Of a DNA stretch of 47,606 nt, positions 22,739 to 30,718 are shown piece after piece. The position numbers and the translations under genes were made by a program. Source of the stretch: Bacteroidaceae bacterium (GTDB taxonomy: Bacteria > Bacteroidota > Bacteroidia > Bacteroidales > Bacteroidaceae); contig JAFQBB010000046.1 in the NCBI GenBank assembly GCA_017416805.1, forward strand, positions 1-47,606. The letters run 5' to 3'. The notes under the pieces were generated by a model. It searched no databases. It was not told the DNA's origin and saw nothing but the letters and a program-made list of their open reading frames with translations. The first letter of the stretch is position 1. Each line of letters starts with the position of its first letter.

Positions 22739-23250
22739 CAGGCAGTCGTAGTATGGACATTGTATTAGATACAAACGTATTGGTAATGTCACTCTCCTTA
22801 CGGAACGAATATTCACGCATTTGGGAGTCTTTCGTGAAAGGAGATTATACTTTATGTCTGTCAAATGATATTATGGAAGAATATGAGGAGGTAATATCCC
22901 GGAATATCAATCCCAAGGTTGCCCGTATTGTAATATCATACCTTTTAATACTACCCAATGTACGTTTTTTAGATCCGCATTATAGCTTTGGACTTATTAA
23001 AGCGGATGTGGATGACAATAAATTTGTGGATTGTGCCATTTGTGCCAATGCCAAATACATTGTCAGTGAAGACCATCATTTCGACATCTTGAAGGAATAT
23101 TCTTTTCCCAGGGTTGAAGTCATTGGTATTGATTTGTTTGCAAACATTCTCAAGGTTCGTCCTTATAGTCTCCCGGATGAAGATTCTCCCATGCTCTTGA
23201 ATGAAGACGCAGCAGAGTATTCAAACAAAAAGTCTGAATCAAACCTTTGA
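22735..23250 (+). CDS. PIN-domain toxin (VapC-like ribonuclease)
   Basis: A 171-residue PIN-domain protein. The first acidic residue is in MDIVLDTNVLVMSL; further acidic residues lie in SNDIMEEYEEVI and VDDNKFVDCAICANAKYIVS. The set matches the metal-binding quartet of PIN nucleases. ATG 22735 overlaps the antitoxin stop; the Met at 22753 is an alternative start. These toxins cut RNA when freed from the antitoxin. The C-terminus after about residue 140 is a poorly conserved tail. Confidence 0.85.
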   Translation: MTGSRSMDIVLDTNVLVMSLSLRNEYSRIWESFVKGDYTLCLSNDIMEEYEEVISRNINPKVARIVISYLLILPNVRFLDPHYSFGLIKADVDDNKFVDCAICANAKYIVSEDHHFDILKEYSFPRVEVIGIDLFANILKVRPYSLPDEDSPMLLNEDAAEYSNKKSESNL

Positions 23251-23373
23251 TATTCCCCTATAGTGGTATCTAACCAGTTTATTTTGTTATAATTGACAAG
23301 TGTATGCCCTGCGCATACCCCCTCACTCTTATACCCTGACATTCAGGTAAGCGTACCAAAATGGCGTATTACT

Positions 23374-23558
23374 GGGTCAGTCCGAAAAGTCGGTTATATA
23401 TGATTGTTTATATGATCTCTCTTGTCACCCTGAGCTTGTCGAAGGGTCTCGGAGCATTGCTGACGGTCTATAGTTTCTTTTGCAGTACCCTGAGACCCTT
23501 CGACAAGCTCAGGGTGACAGAGACGGCATAATTTGCAACTGACTTTTCGGACTGACCC
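23374..23558. repeat. Nested inverted-repeat element (MITE-like)
   Basis: Outer arms 23374-23395 and 23537-23558 pair over 22 bp with one mismatch (18 bp perfect: GACTTTTCGGACTGACCC in the right arm). Inner arms 23423-23450 and 23492-23519 are a perfect 28-bp inverted repeat containing CCCTTCGACAAGCTCAGGG, with a 41-base loop. There is no coding content. A degenerate fragment of the inner right arm occurs at 39406-39461. It is probably a miniature mobile or structured repeat. Confidence 0.7.
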
Positions 23559-23714
23559 GAAAAAATGCTCTGCTCCTGAAGTGTCCCCTTTGTTAGTTCG
23601 GGTAAACCCCTCATCAAACTTCGCAGTCTATAAAAAGGCCAATTATGACTTTACATTTACAGTAGCAGCATCAGCTGACTGCAAGAACTCTTTCCCCCCT
23701 TTTTTTTCTTGTTT
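23559..23714. other. Non-coding leader before helicase
   Basis: Sequence between the inverted-repeat element and the helicase start. It ends with a C6-T8 run (23694-23707) seven bases before ATG 23715. The only frame crossing it begins inside the repeat element and was not accepted as a gene. No promoter was identified with confidence. Confidence 0.4.
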
Positions 23715-25994
23715 ATGAATCTTCTTCGTGACTACCAACAGGAGATTGTTTCGCGTGTCCATGAAGCATGGATGCACCACCGCAGTGTGATGGTGCAAAT
23801 GCCTACGGGGACGGGAAAGACGCATGTGCTGGCGGAAGTAGTGAAGGGCCATGAGCTACGAGCTACGAGTGGGAGTGCAGCTACAAGTAATGAGTTACAA
23901 GCTACGAGTAGAAGGGAGTTAATTCCGAATGGCTCACTTGTAGCTCGTAGCTCATCACTTGTAACTAATAAAACCATTCTCATTGTAGCCCATCGCATAG
24001 AGCTGATAGAGCAGATTAAGGAAACGCTTTTGAAATTTAAAATTGAAAGTGAAAAATTAAAAGTTGAATCTATTCAGACTATCTCACGCCGCATTGATTC
24101 CCTTGACCTTAATCCAGACTTGATTGTCATTGATGAAGCTCACCATGCTTTGGCTAAGACTTACAAAATGCTTTGGAAGAAGTGGCCGGAAGCGAGGTTC
24201 TTGGGACTGACAGCTACACCGTGCCGGATGAACCGGAGTGGGTTTACGGATTTGTTTGATACGTTAGTGACTTCGTGGAGCATTGCGGAGTTCATCGAAA
24301 AGGGTGTGCTTTCGGCTTTTGACTATGCATCAATCTATCCCGACAGTGAGGAGCAGAGGCTGATTGACTCTTTGGAAAAGCGAGGGGCAGACGGTGATTA
24401 TCAGGTGAAGGAAATGGACGAGGTGCTGAACAGACGGCCGAGCATTGAGCGACTTTACAGAAGCATGATGCAGTTTGCCGAGGGGAAAAAGGGTATCGTA
24501 TATGCCATCAGCATAGATCATGCGCAACAAATTGCAAATTACTATAAGGAGCAAGGGGTAAAAGCGGTTGCCATTGACAGCCGGACTCCGAGGGAGGAAC
24601 GCAAGCTGTTGGTAAATGACTTCAAGGAGGGGAAAATAGAGGTATTGGTGAATGTGGATATATTCAGTGAGGGTTTTGACTGTCCTGATGTGGAGTTTGT
24701 GCAGATGGCACGACCTACACTATCGCTATCCAAGTACCTGCAACAGGTGGGAAGAGGATTACGGAAAAGTGAAGGAAAGGAAAGCTGCATGATGATAGAC
24801 AATGTGGGGCTTTACCGGATTTTCGGACTGCCTGTAGTGAACAGGAATTGGGAAAGGATGTTCCGTGGAGAGGAATCTGGAAAGGGAGTGCGTGCAAATT
24901 CTGTTGTCAATGAAACGGTATGCTGCACTCGCCAATCTATGGAACAGAGTGAATATGAAACGGGGGTCGGGTTGGTTGTTTCGCACGACGAGTTGTTGTC
25001 AAGGCTCAACGAATGGAAACGGACTCCCGGCATGGAAACCAGAACTGCCAAGTTGAAAGCTTGGCAGGAGAAAGAAACCGGGCTATGGGGGCTAAAACGT
25101 GGCAGATACCAAACGACAGGAGCGGAATATGTCACCGTATTTGACTTGAAGGACGGACTGGCGGCTGTAAGGTTTCGAGGCAATGCATGCGGAATAGTGG
25201 ATGATATGGGAACGGTCATCTGGAGACGGGAAAGCTGTATATCCATGCGGTTCACCCAGAACAAGTTCTTAGTGATAAACTTGAAGGGAGGCGAGGAAAA
25301 CTATGTGGACTTGTACAATCTCAACACTTACAGCAGCAAGCCGGAAATCAAACGGTACGGCAAATTTGAGCTACTGAAAGTGGGACACAAATGCTATACC
25401 CGCACGGAAAGGGTTTATGTGAGCGGAGTGGATTTCACCGGACTTATCGTTACCAACAAGGGAGGGATGCTGAAACTCTATGAATCTCCGGAGCATTCAT
25501 ACTGTATCCTTGATGGAGACAACAAGGGGTATTATCGGTTCCATTATTTGTTGGCGGATGGAAGTATGGTCATTTCAGACTGGAATGGTGATTTTTATCG
25601 GACAGATAAAGGGGGTAAGAAAGTATATATAGGAGAAAAAGAGATCTCCAAAGCTATGCTGGACAAGCAGGTCTGCATGGAGATGGAGACGAACGAGAAA
25701 CGGAAGAGGGAGGAAATATATAAAGAACACCTGCATGCAGTGCCTTACCAATCGGGCCAGAAATGGGGACTGAAAGTTGGCAAACGGATTACCGTCCCAC
25801 CTATCTATCGGAGCATCCGGACGCCTATCGGGAAGTATTGTGCCGTGGAGAAGAACTACAGCCAATGGGGGGTAATCACCATAGACGGCCGGCTATTGAT
25901 TGACACAAAATATCCGGATGTGACCATTGAACAGAATGGTACGGTCTGGCTGACGCAGGTGACAGGAAAGAAAAAGAGGGTGAAACTGGATTGA
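23715..25994 (+). CDS. DEAD/DEAH-box superfamily 2 helicase with WG-like C-terminal repeats
   Basis: A 759-residue protein. Helicase motifs are Walker A MPTGTGKT (29-36), motif Ia ILIVAHRIEL (about 88), DEAH (140-143), TATPCR (motif III) and QVGRGLRKSEGK (motif VI, about 342). The C-terminal 350 residues are unlike typical helicases and contain Trp-Gly blocks (GLWGLKRGRY, QKWGLKVGKR, SQWGVITIDG) resembling WG repeats. Two stretches of the helicase core are encoded by heptamer DNA repeats: residues about 46-85 between motifs I and Ia, and about 106-118. It is likely a nucleic-acid-dependent ATPase, perhaps in repair or RNA metabolism; the substrate is unknown. ATG 23715 is preferred over TTG 23709. 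Confidence 0.85.
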   Translation: MNLLRDYQQEIVSRVHEAWMHHRSVMVQMPTGTGKTHVLAEVVKGHELRATSGSAATSNELQATSRRELIPNGSLVARSSSLVTNKTILIVAHRIELIEQIKETLLKFKIESEKLKVESIQTISRRIDSLDLNPDLIVIDEAHHALAKTYKMLWKKWPEARFLGLTATPCRMNRSGFTDLFDTLVTSWSIAEFIEKGVLSAFDYASIYPDSEEQRLIDSLEKRGADGDYQVKEMDEVLNRRPSIERLYRSMMQFAEGKKGIVYAISIDHAQQIANYYKEQGVKAVAIDSRTPREERKLLVNDFKEGKIEVLVNVDIFSEGFDCPDVEFVQMARPTLSLSKYLQQVGRGLRKSEGKESCMMIDNVGLYRIFGLPVVNRNWERMFRGEESGKGVRANSVVNETVCCTRQSMEQSEYETGVGLVVSHDELLSRLNEWKRTPGMETRTAKLKAWQEKETGLWGLKRGRYQTTGAEYVTVFDLKDGLAAVRFRGNACGIVDDMGTVIWRRESCISMRFTQNKFLVINLKGGEENYVDLYNLNTYSSKPEIKRYGKFELLKVGHKCYTRTERVYVSGVDFTGLIVTNKGGMLKLYESPEHSYCILDGDNKGYYRFHYLLADGSMVISDWNGDFYRTDKGGKKVYIGEKEISKAMLDKQVCMEMETNEKRKREEIYKEHLHAVPYQSGQKWGLKVGKRITVPPIYRSIRTPIGKYCAVEKNYSQWGVITIDGRLLIDTKYPDVTIEQNGTVWLTQVTGKKKRVKLD
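23849..23971. repeat. Inverted heptamer arrays inside helicase gene
   Basis: Units of CTACGAG / TTACAAG type (23849-23908, one short gap in register) are followed by a 28-base spacer and five units of the complementary CTNGTAR type (23937-23971). Segments 23851-23866 and 23940-23955 are perfect 16-bp inverted repeats. The insert encodes an Arg/Ser/Thr/Ala-rich loop between helicase motifs I and Ia and keeps the frame. Confidence 0.8.
24032..24066 (+). repeat. Second heptamer array in helicase gene, AAARTTG type
   Basis: Five 7-bp units in register (GAAATTT, AAAATTG, AAAGTGA, AAAATTA, AAAGTTG). They encode a charged KFKIESEKLKVE segment just after motif Ia. Confidence 0.65.
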
Positions 25995-26020
25995 AGGGAA
26001 TCCCAAAGGTTACCCTTCAA
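25991..26020. terminator. Hairpin across convergent stop codons
   Basis: TTGAAGGG (25991-25998) pairs perfectly with CCCTTCAA (26013-26020). The stem contains the helicase stop (25992-25994) and lies over the stop of the convergent ABC-F gene (26010-26012). It could terminate both genes; no long U-run is present on either strand. Confidence 0.45.
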
Positions 26021-27887
26021 TCTCTCCCAATTCAAACCAACGGAGGGTTTTTGCTTCCAGTTCATCGGTGAGCAGGGGAAGGCGCTTGGACTTTTCGGTC
26101 AACTCGTCCACTGTAAGTGTACCACTACAGAGGGCGGCTTCGATGGAGGACTTTTCCTCTTCGAGGGCTGCAATCTCCACTTCCAGTTGCTCATATTCAC
26201 GACGCTCCTTGAAACTCATGCGATGACGCTGGGTTTGAGGAGTTTTTTGTTTGGCAGGTGTTTCTTTTTCCTTAGGGCGTGAGGCTTCGCGTTCAAGTTG
26301 CTTGCGCTCTTCCTTCCACTCGCGATAGCGGCTATAATTGCCTGGGAAATCGCGGATATCGCCTTGCCCTTGGAAGACGAGGAGGTGATCCACTACCTTA
26401 TCCATAAAGTAACGGTCGTGGCTGACCACGATGACGCACCCCTTAAAATGGCTAAGATACTCCTCGAGGATTTGGAGGGTGACAATGTCAAGGTCATTTG
26501 TCGGCTCGTCCAACACCAAGAAGTTCGGATTTCGCATCAACACCGTACAGAGGTAGAGACGGCGACGCTCGCCACCACTCAGTTTATAGACATAGCTGTA
26601 CTGGGTTTCGGGTGTGAAAAGGAAGTGCTGGAGGAATTGCGAAGCGGTAAGCCGTTGGCCATTGCCCAACTCCACCACTTCGGCAATGTCGCGCACCACG
26701 TCGATGACTTTCATCTGTTCGTCGAACTGGAGGCCTTCTTGCGAATAATATCCGAAACGGACTGTTTCTCCGACATCTATCGTGCCACTATCGGGCGGCA
26801 CAATGCCCATCAGCATTTTGATGAAAGAGCTTTTCCCCGTGCCGTTGTTTCCTACAATACCCATCTTTTCGTAGCGCGAGAAGATGTAGTTGAAATCGTC
26901 CAATATGGTCAGGTCACCCCACCGTTTGCAAAGGTGGTTGGCTTCAAATATTTTCGAACCTATATAGGAGGCCTTCATCTGAAGGTTCACGTTGCGATTG
27001 TCTATGCGCTTTTTGGCCACCTTTTCCAACTCATAGAAGGCTTCTTCGCGATAACGTGCCTTATGGCCGCGTGCTTGCGGCTGGCGCCGCATCCAATCAA
27101 GTTCGGTACGATAGAGATTGGCCGCCCGGGCTATTTCGAGGTTGGTGGCATCGATGCGCTCTTGCCGCTTTTCAAGGTAATAGCTGTAGTTGCCCTTGTA
27201 GCTATATACTTGCCGATTGTCGATTTCTATAATCTCCGAGCATACGCGGTCAAGGAAATAGCGGTCGTGCGTCACCATGAGCAAGGTAAGGTTTCCGCGC
27301 CGCAAATACTCCTCGAGCCACTCGGTCATCTCCAAGTCAAGATGGTTGGTCGGCTCGTCCAGAATAAGGAAGTCCGGCTCGGTGATAAGAGCATTGGCTA
27401 ATGCTACACGCTTGAGTTGTCCGCCCGAAAGTTGTCCGACGGGCTGGTCAAAATCGCGAATCTTCAGTTGCGAAAGGATTTGCTTGATTTTCCGTTCGTA
27501 GTCCCACGCCTTCTCGTGCTCCATACGGGCAAGCAGTTCTTCAAGCCCCGGATTGCCTGTTGTTTCCATACAGTGCTCGTACTCTTTGATGAGTTGGGTG
27601 ACGGGACTTGCTTGCCAAAAGCAGGCTTCCAACACGGTGAGCCCGGCTGGATAGACGGGTGCCTGCTCAAGGTAACCCACACGCACATCGCGGCGGTAGG
27701 TGATTTTCCCGTCATCGTAGCCCTCCTTGCCGGATAGTATATTCAATAAGGTAGTCTTGCCACTTCCGTTCTTGGCTATAAGTCCGATGCGCTGACCTTC
27801 GGCAAGGCCGAAAGAGATGTCACTGAAAAGCACAAGGTCGCCGAAAGATTTCGTCAGGTTCTCAACCTGTAGAATGGGGTTTGCCAT
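26010..27887 (-). CDS. ABC-F family ATPase, Uup-like
   Basis: A 625-residue soluble protein with two ABC domains joined by a linker and no membrane segments. Domain 1 has GLIAKNGSGKTT, LSGGQLKRVALA and LILDEPTNHLD. Domain 2 has GIVGNNGTGKSS, LSGGERRRLYLC and LVLDEPTNDLD. A charged coiled coil closes the protein (YEQLEVEIAALEEEKSSIEA), as in Uup. ABC-F proteins act on ribosomes or translation stress rather than transport. It is convergent with the helicase gene. The catalytic glutamates of both domains are intact. Confidence 0.92.
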   Translation of the reverse strand: MANPILQVENLTKSFGDLVLFSDISFGLAEGQRIGLIAKNGSGKTTLLNILSGKEGYDDGKITYRRDVRVGYLEQAPVYPAGLTVLEACFWQASPVTQLIKEYEHCMETTGNPGLEELLARMEHEKAWDYERKIKQILSQLKIRDFDQPVGQLSGGQLKRVALANALITEPDFLILDEPTNHLDLEMTEWLEEYLRRGNLTLLMVTHDRYFLDRVCSEIIEIDNRQVYSYKGNYSYYLEKRQERIDATNLEIARAANLYRTELDWMRRQPQARGHKARYREEAFYELEKVAKKRIDNRNVNLQMKASYIGSKIFEANHLCKRWGDLTILDDFNYIFSRYEKMGIVGNNGTGKSSFIKMLMGIVPPDSGTIDVGETVRFGYYSQEGLQFDEQMKVIDVVRDIAEVVELGNGQRLTASQFLQHFLFTPETQYSYVYKLSGGERRRLYLCTVLMRNPNFLVLDEPTNDLDIVTLQILEEYLSHFKGCVIVVSHDRYFMDKVVDHLLVFQGQGDIRDFPGNYSRYREWKEERKQLEREASRPKEKETPAKQKTPQTQRHRMSFKERREYEQLEVEIAALEEEKSSIEAALCSGTLTVDELTEKSKRLPLLTDELEAKTLRWFELGEIEG

Positions 27888-27968
27888 AATTGTTTGAAGG
27901 CTTCCCTCCTGCCCTTTGTCTGGGAGGAGAATGAAATGCCCGACTATATAATTAAACTGTTATTTTTA

Positions 27969-28131
27969 AGTTTCGCAAGCTCAACTTTTTGGAGTTAAAG
28001 GAGTTATCGCAGGCTTTGGCCTGCTAGCCAAATGTATAGCAAAACTATTGGCTCTAACTCCTAGGCTCGAAGAGCCGATAACTCCTTTAACTCCTATAAC
28101 TCCTTCGCAAGTTTCTACTTGCGAAAGTTGA
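27969..28131. repeat. Nested inverted repeats upstream of the ABC-F gene
   Basis: A perfect 19-bp inverted repeat (GGAGTTAAAGGAGTTATCG at 27991-28009; complement at 28076-28094) encloses smaller dyads (TAGCCAAAT / ATTGGCT type). TTCGCAAG / CTTGCGAA segments flank it. AACTCC recurs every 9 bases in the right arm. No gene is present; it may form a large cruciform or RNA structure. Confidence 0.6.
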
Positions 28132-28150
28132 ATAATTTTTATTTTACTTG

Positions 28151-28272
28151 AGGGTGTGTCATAATTAACTTTTTAGACGCGGATTTTTCTTGATTATTAT
28201 ACCCGATAGGTTATAATTTATCTGCGTTATCCGCGTCTAAAGAATGAAAAGAAAGCATTTTGACACATCCCC
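28151..28272. repeat. Inverted-repeat element with GGGTGTGTCA ends, copy 2
   Basis: It begins AGGGTGTGTCATAAT and ends TTTTGACACATCCCC, matching the ends of the element at 1574-1630 with one change. Its interior is different and carries a nested hairpin, TTTAGACGCGGAT / ATCCGCGTCTAAA (13 bp), of the CGCGGAT type also seen at 45386-45509. Confidence 0.6.
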
Positions 28273-28291
28273 GAGCATTTTACCATAACCT

Positions 28292-29104
28292 TCACTTGGA
28301 AGAGGTCAGAAGAAGGGTCTCATACACCTCTTTCAAATCACACTTTCCCTGCTTGGTTATGTAGGCGGCCAGGCGCTCGGCAGGATTCACCATCCCCGCA
28401 TTCAGATAGAGGGCCGGATATTCGCGATGTCCGTCAATGACACTCACCCACTCTACCCCATCCATTTCATTGGTGAGGAAACAACCAAGGACAAGAGCCA
28501 GACGCTCCACGTTGGCCGGATTGAGTTTGATTCGCCCTTCGTCTATGAGACGTTGGATATTGGCTATGCCCGTAGCGGTATCAACCGATGAAAAATCCTT
28601 CTTCAATGCCTGCTTCACCTCCTTCTGGGTGCGCTCATAGGCATCGTTGATTAGAGCCACTTCGGACAACCTTACAGGGATAACCTCGTGGCATTGGGGT
28701 TTCATGGGATTCAGCAATCTGAGGCTTTCCAATACGGACACGGCCTCGTCCACAGGTTCACCCTTTGGGCAAGTAAAGGTGGCATAAACCGCCATCTGCC
28801 CGCTACCTGTCACCCAAAAGTGTGAAGTGTACCATACACTCTCTTCCTGGAATGTTTCGCGGCTATATACAAATTCATTTTTCCCGATACTCTCCAATTG
28901 GGCATCGGCATAACGTGCCAACTCTTCGCGCAACGTGTCGCGTGCAAAATCGGGCGATGCATCCATTGATGCTGATATGCGGAAACTCCCCGTCCACTTA
29001 TTGGGATTATAGAAAAGGAAACTGCCCGCTTCGTCTTCAAACTCATGCCAGGCCTCGGGATAGCTGAACGAAAACCACGAGCCGGAGGATATATATTTCT
29101 TCAT
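28292..29104 (-). CDS. DUF3805/DUF3806-type protein
   Basis: A 270-residue protein without signal peptide. The N-terminal half (SSGSWFSFSYPEAWHEFEDE, FRISASMDASPDFARDTLRE) fits the DUF3805 type. The C-terminal half (NPANVERLALVLGCFLTNEM, YPALYLNAGMVNPAERLAAY) fits DUF3806. Proteins of this kind are found in Bacteroides without known function; the N-terminal part may be a small-molecule or protein-binding fold. It stands alone on the minus strand, divergent from the dehydrogenase gene. Confidence 0.75.
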   Translation of the reverse strand: MKKYISSGSWFSFSYPEAWHEFEDEAGSFLFYNPNKWTGSFRISASMDASPDFARDTLREELARYADAQLESIGKNEFVYSRETFQEESVWYTSHFWVTGSGQMAVYATFTCPKGEPVDEAVSVLESLRLLNPMKPQCHEVIPVRLSEVALINDAYERTQKEVKQALKKDFSSVDTATGIANIQRLIDEGRIKLNPANVERLALVLGCFLTNEMDGVEWVSVIDGHREYPALYLNAGMVNPAERLAAYITKQGKCDLKEVYETLLLTSSK

Positions 29105-29271
29105 AATCTGTAGTATATTTTTTCCCTACCTGAGAAAAATTTTTCCCTAACCTGAGAATTTCAGCGCGAAAATACAACACTTTTCCATAATATGAAAACT
29201 TTTCAATCAAAAGCCCATTTTTTCTGCTTTATAACATAAAAAGAAAAAGAGGTTTATTGAAAAAGTATTTG

Positions 29272-29279
29272 TTACTTTG
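29272..29279 (+). promoter_or_regulatory. Probable -7 element of the dehydrogenase gene
   Basis: TTACTTTG followed by CACC, near-consensus, about 50 bases before ATG 29328. No clear -33 element stands at the right distance. It supports 29328 as start, since the longer frame begins at 29277. Confidence 0.45.
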
Positions 29280-29327
29280 CACCGTTTTATTGTACAACAA
29301 ACCTATTCATTAACATTAAATAGAACT

Positions 29328-30482
29328 ATGATTAATAGATTCGTATTGAACGAAGTTTCATACTTCGGACCTGGTGCACGCGAAGTGCTTCCTCAAGAGA
29401 TTAAAAGATTGGGCCTGAACAAAGCATTTGTTGCCACTGATAAGGACCTTCTGAAATTTGGTGTTGCCGACAAGGTGCTGAAGGTACTTGAAGGTGCCGG
29501 TATTCCCTACGTGGTGTTCAGCGAAATCAAGCCTAACCCCACGGTAAGCAACGTAAATGCCGGTGTGAAAGCTTTTGCCGAATCAGGTGCCGACTTCATC
29601 CTGGCCATTGGTGGAGGTTCTTCAATTGACACTTCAAAAGCTATCGGTATCATTACCAACAACCCTGAATTTGCTGATGTGGTATCGCTCGAAGGTGTAG
29701 CTCCCACCAAGAAGAAATCAGTGCCCATCATTGCCCTGCCCACCACTGCAGGTACGGCCGCTGAGGTAACTATCAACTATGTGATTACCGACGAGGTGAA
29801 CGAGAAAAAGATGGTATGCGTTGACCCCAACGACATCCCTGCCATCGCCATCGTTGATGCCGAATTGATGTACACCCTGCCCAAGAGCCTCACAGCCTCT
29901 ACCGGTCTTGATGCTTTGACTCACGCCATCGAAGGCCTCATCACTAAGGGTGCATGGGAAATGAGTGACATGTTTGAAATCAAAGCCATCGAGATGATTG
30001 CCCGTTACTTGGAAACTGCCGTAAACGAGCCTAACAATGCAGAAGCACGCAACGGTATGGCCGTGGCCCAATACATTGCAGGTATGGCATTCTCAAACGT
30101 AGGACTCGGTGTTGTTCACGGCATGGCCCACCCGCTCGGCGCCATTTTTGACGTGCCTCATGGTGTAGCCAACGCCCTGTTGCTCCCCACCATCATGGAG
30201 TTCAACGCACCGGCCGCACTCGACAAATATGTGGATATCGCTAAGGCAATGAACGTATATAAGGATGGTATGACCAAGGAAGAGGCTGCCGACGCCGCTT
30301 GCGACGCCGTGCGCCAGCTCTCTATCCGCGTAGGCATCCCACAACACTTGAGCGAAATCGGCATCAAAGAAGAAGACCTGCCCAAGTTGGCAAAATCAGC
30401 CTTTGCCGATGTCTGCACTCCGGGCAACCCACGTGAAGTGACCGAAGAAATCATTCTTGACCTCTACAAGAAAGTACTTTAA
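29328..30482 (+). CDS. fucO: Iron-containing alcohol dehydrogenase, lactaldehyde reductase-like
   Basis: A 384-residue group III alcohol dehydrogenase. NAD-binding residues lie in FILAIGGGSSIDTSKAIGII. The metal site is built from Asp and His of TGLDALTHAIEG and two His in VVHGMAHPLGAIFDVPHG. The similarity to FucO suggests reduction of L-lactaldehyde to 1,2-propanediol, the last step of anaerobic fucose or rhamnose breakdown. It is a single-gene unit with an intrinsic terminator downstream. Related butanol or propanediol dehydrogenases cannot be excluded. Confidence 0.88.
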   Translation: MINRFVLNEVSYFGPGAREVLPQEIKRLGLNKAFVATDKDLLKFGVADKVLKVLEGAGIPYVVFSEIKPNPTVSNVNAGVKAFAESGADFILAIGGGSSIDTSKAIGIITNNPEFADVVSLEGVAPTKKKSVPIIALPTTAGTAAEVTINYVITDEVNEKKMVCVDPNDIPAIAIVDAELMYTLPKSLTASTGLDALTHAIEGLITKGAWEMSDMFEIKAIEMIARYLETAVNEPNNAEARNGMAVAQYIAGMAFSNVGLGVVHGMAHPLGAIFDVPHGVANALLLPTIMEFNAPAALDKYVDIAKAMNVYKDGMTKEEAADAACDAVRQLSIRVGIPQHLSEIGIKEEDLPKLAKSAFADVCTPGNPREVTEEIILDLYKKVL

Positions 30483-30560
30483 GGATTAAAATAAAGAGAA
30501 AACCCAATGGGGGATTTTGCTTGCTTCCCTCTTGGGTGATGTGCAAATTGATTTGTAGGA

Positions 30561-30594
30561 AGCGCGTCTCTGTGAAGAGATGCGCTTTATTTTT
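30561..30594 (+). terminator. Rho-independent terminator of the dehydrogenase gene
   Basis: AGCGCGTCTCT pairs with AGAGATGCGCT (one G-T wobble) around a GTGA tetraloop, followed by TTATTTTT. It lies about 80 bases after the stop codon. Confidence 0.85.
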
Positions 30595-30680
30595 CCTCAC
30601 CATTCGGACTTATGTATCACGTTTTTTTGAATTACCACGTTAATTCACGTTAAGCCTTCGTTCTTTCAACTGATATTATT

Positions 30681-30688
30681 TATCTTTG
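30681..30688 (+). promoter_or_regulatory. -7 element before GT2-pyrC operon
   Basis: TATCTTTG, a full TAnnTTTG match, 30 bases upstream of ATG 30719. The -33 region is weak. It probably drives the operon from the mannosyltransferase-like gene through dihydroorotase and beyond. Confidence 0.6.
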
Positions 30689-30718
30689 CGCGTTATATAT
30701 ATAAAAAAGGTATAAAAC

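Noticed and set aside
23533-23718. 61-codon open frame before the helicase
   Set aside because: It starts inside the inverted-repeat element, has no ribosome binding site or recognisable domain, and runs into the helicase start.
26298-27401. 367-codon open frame on the plus strand
   Set aside because: It is antisense to the ABC-F gene, whose two complete ATPase domains explain the region.
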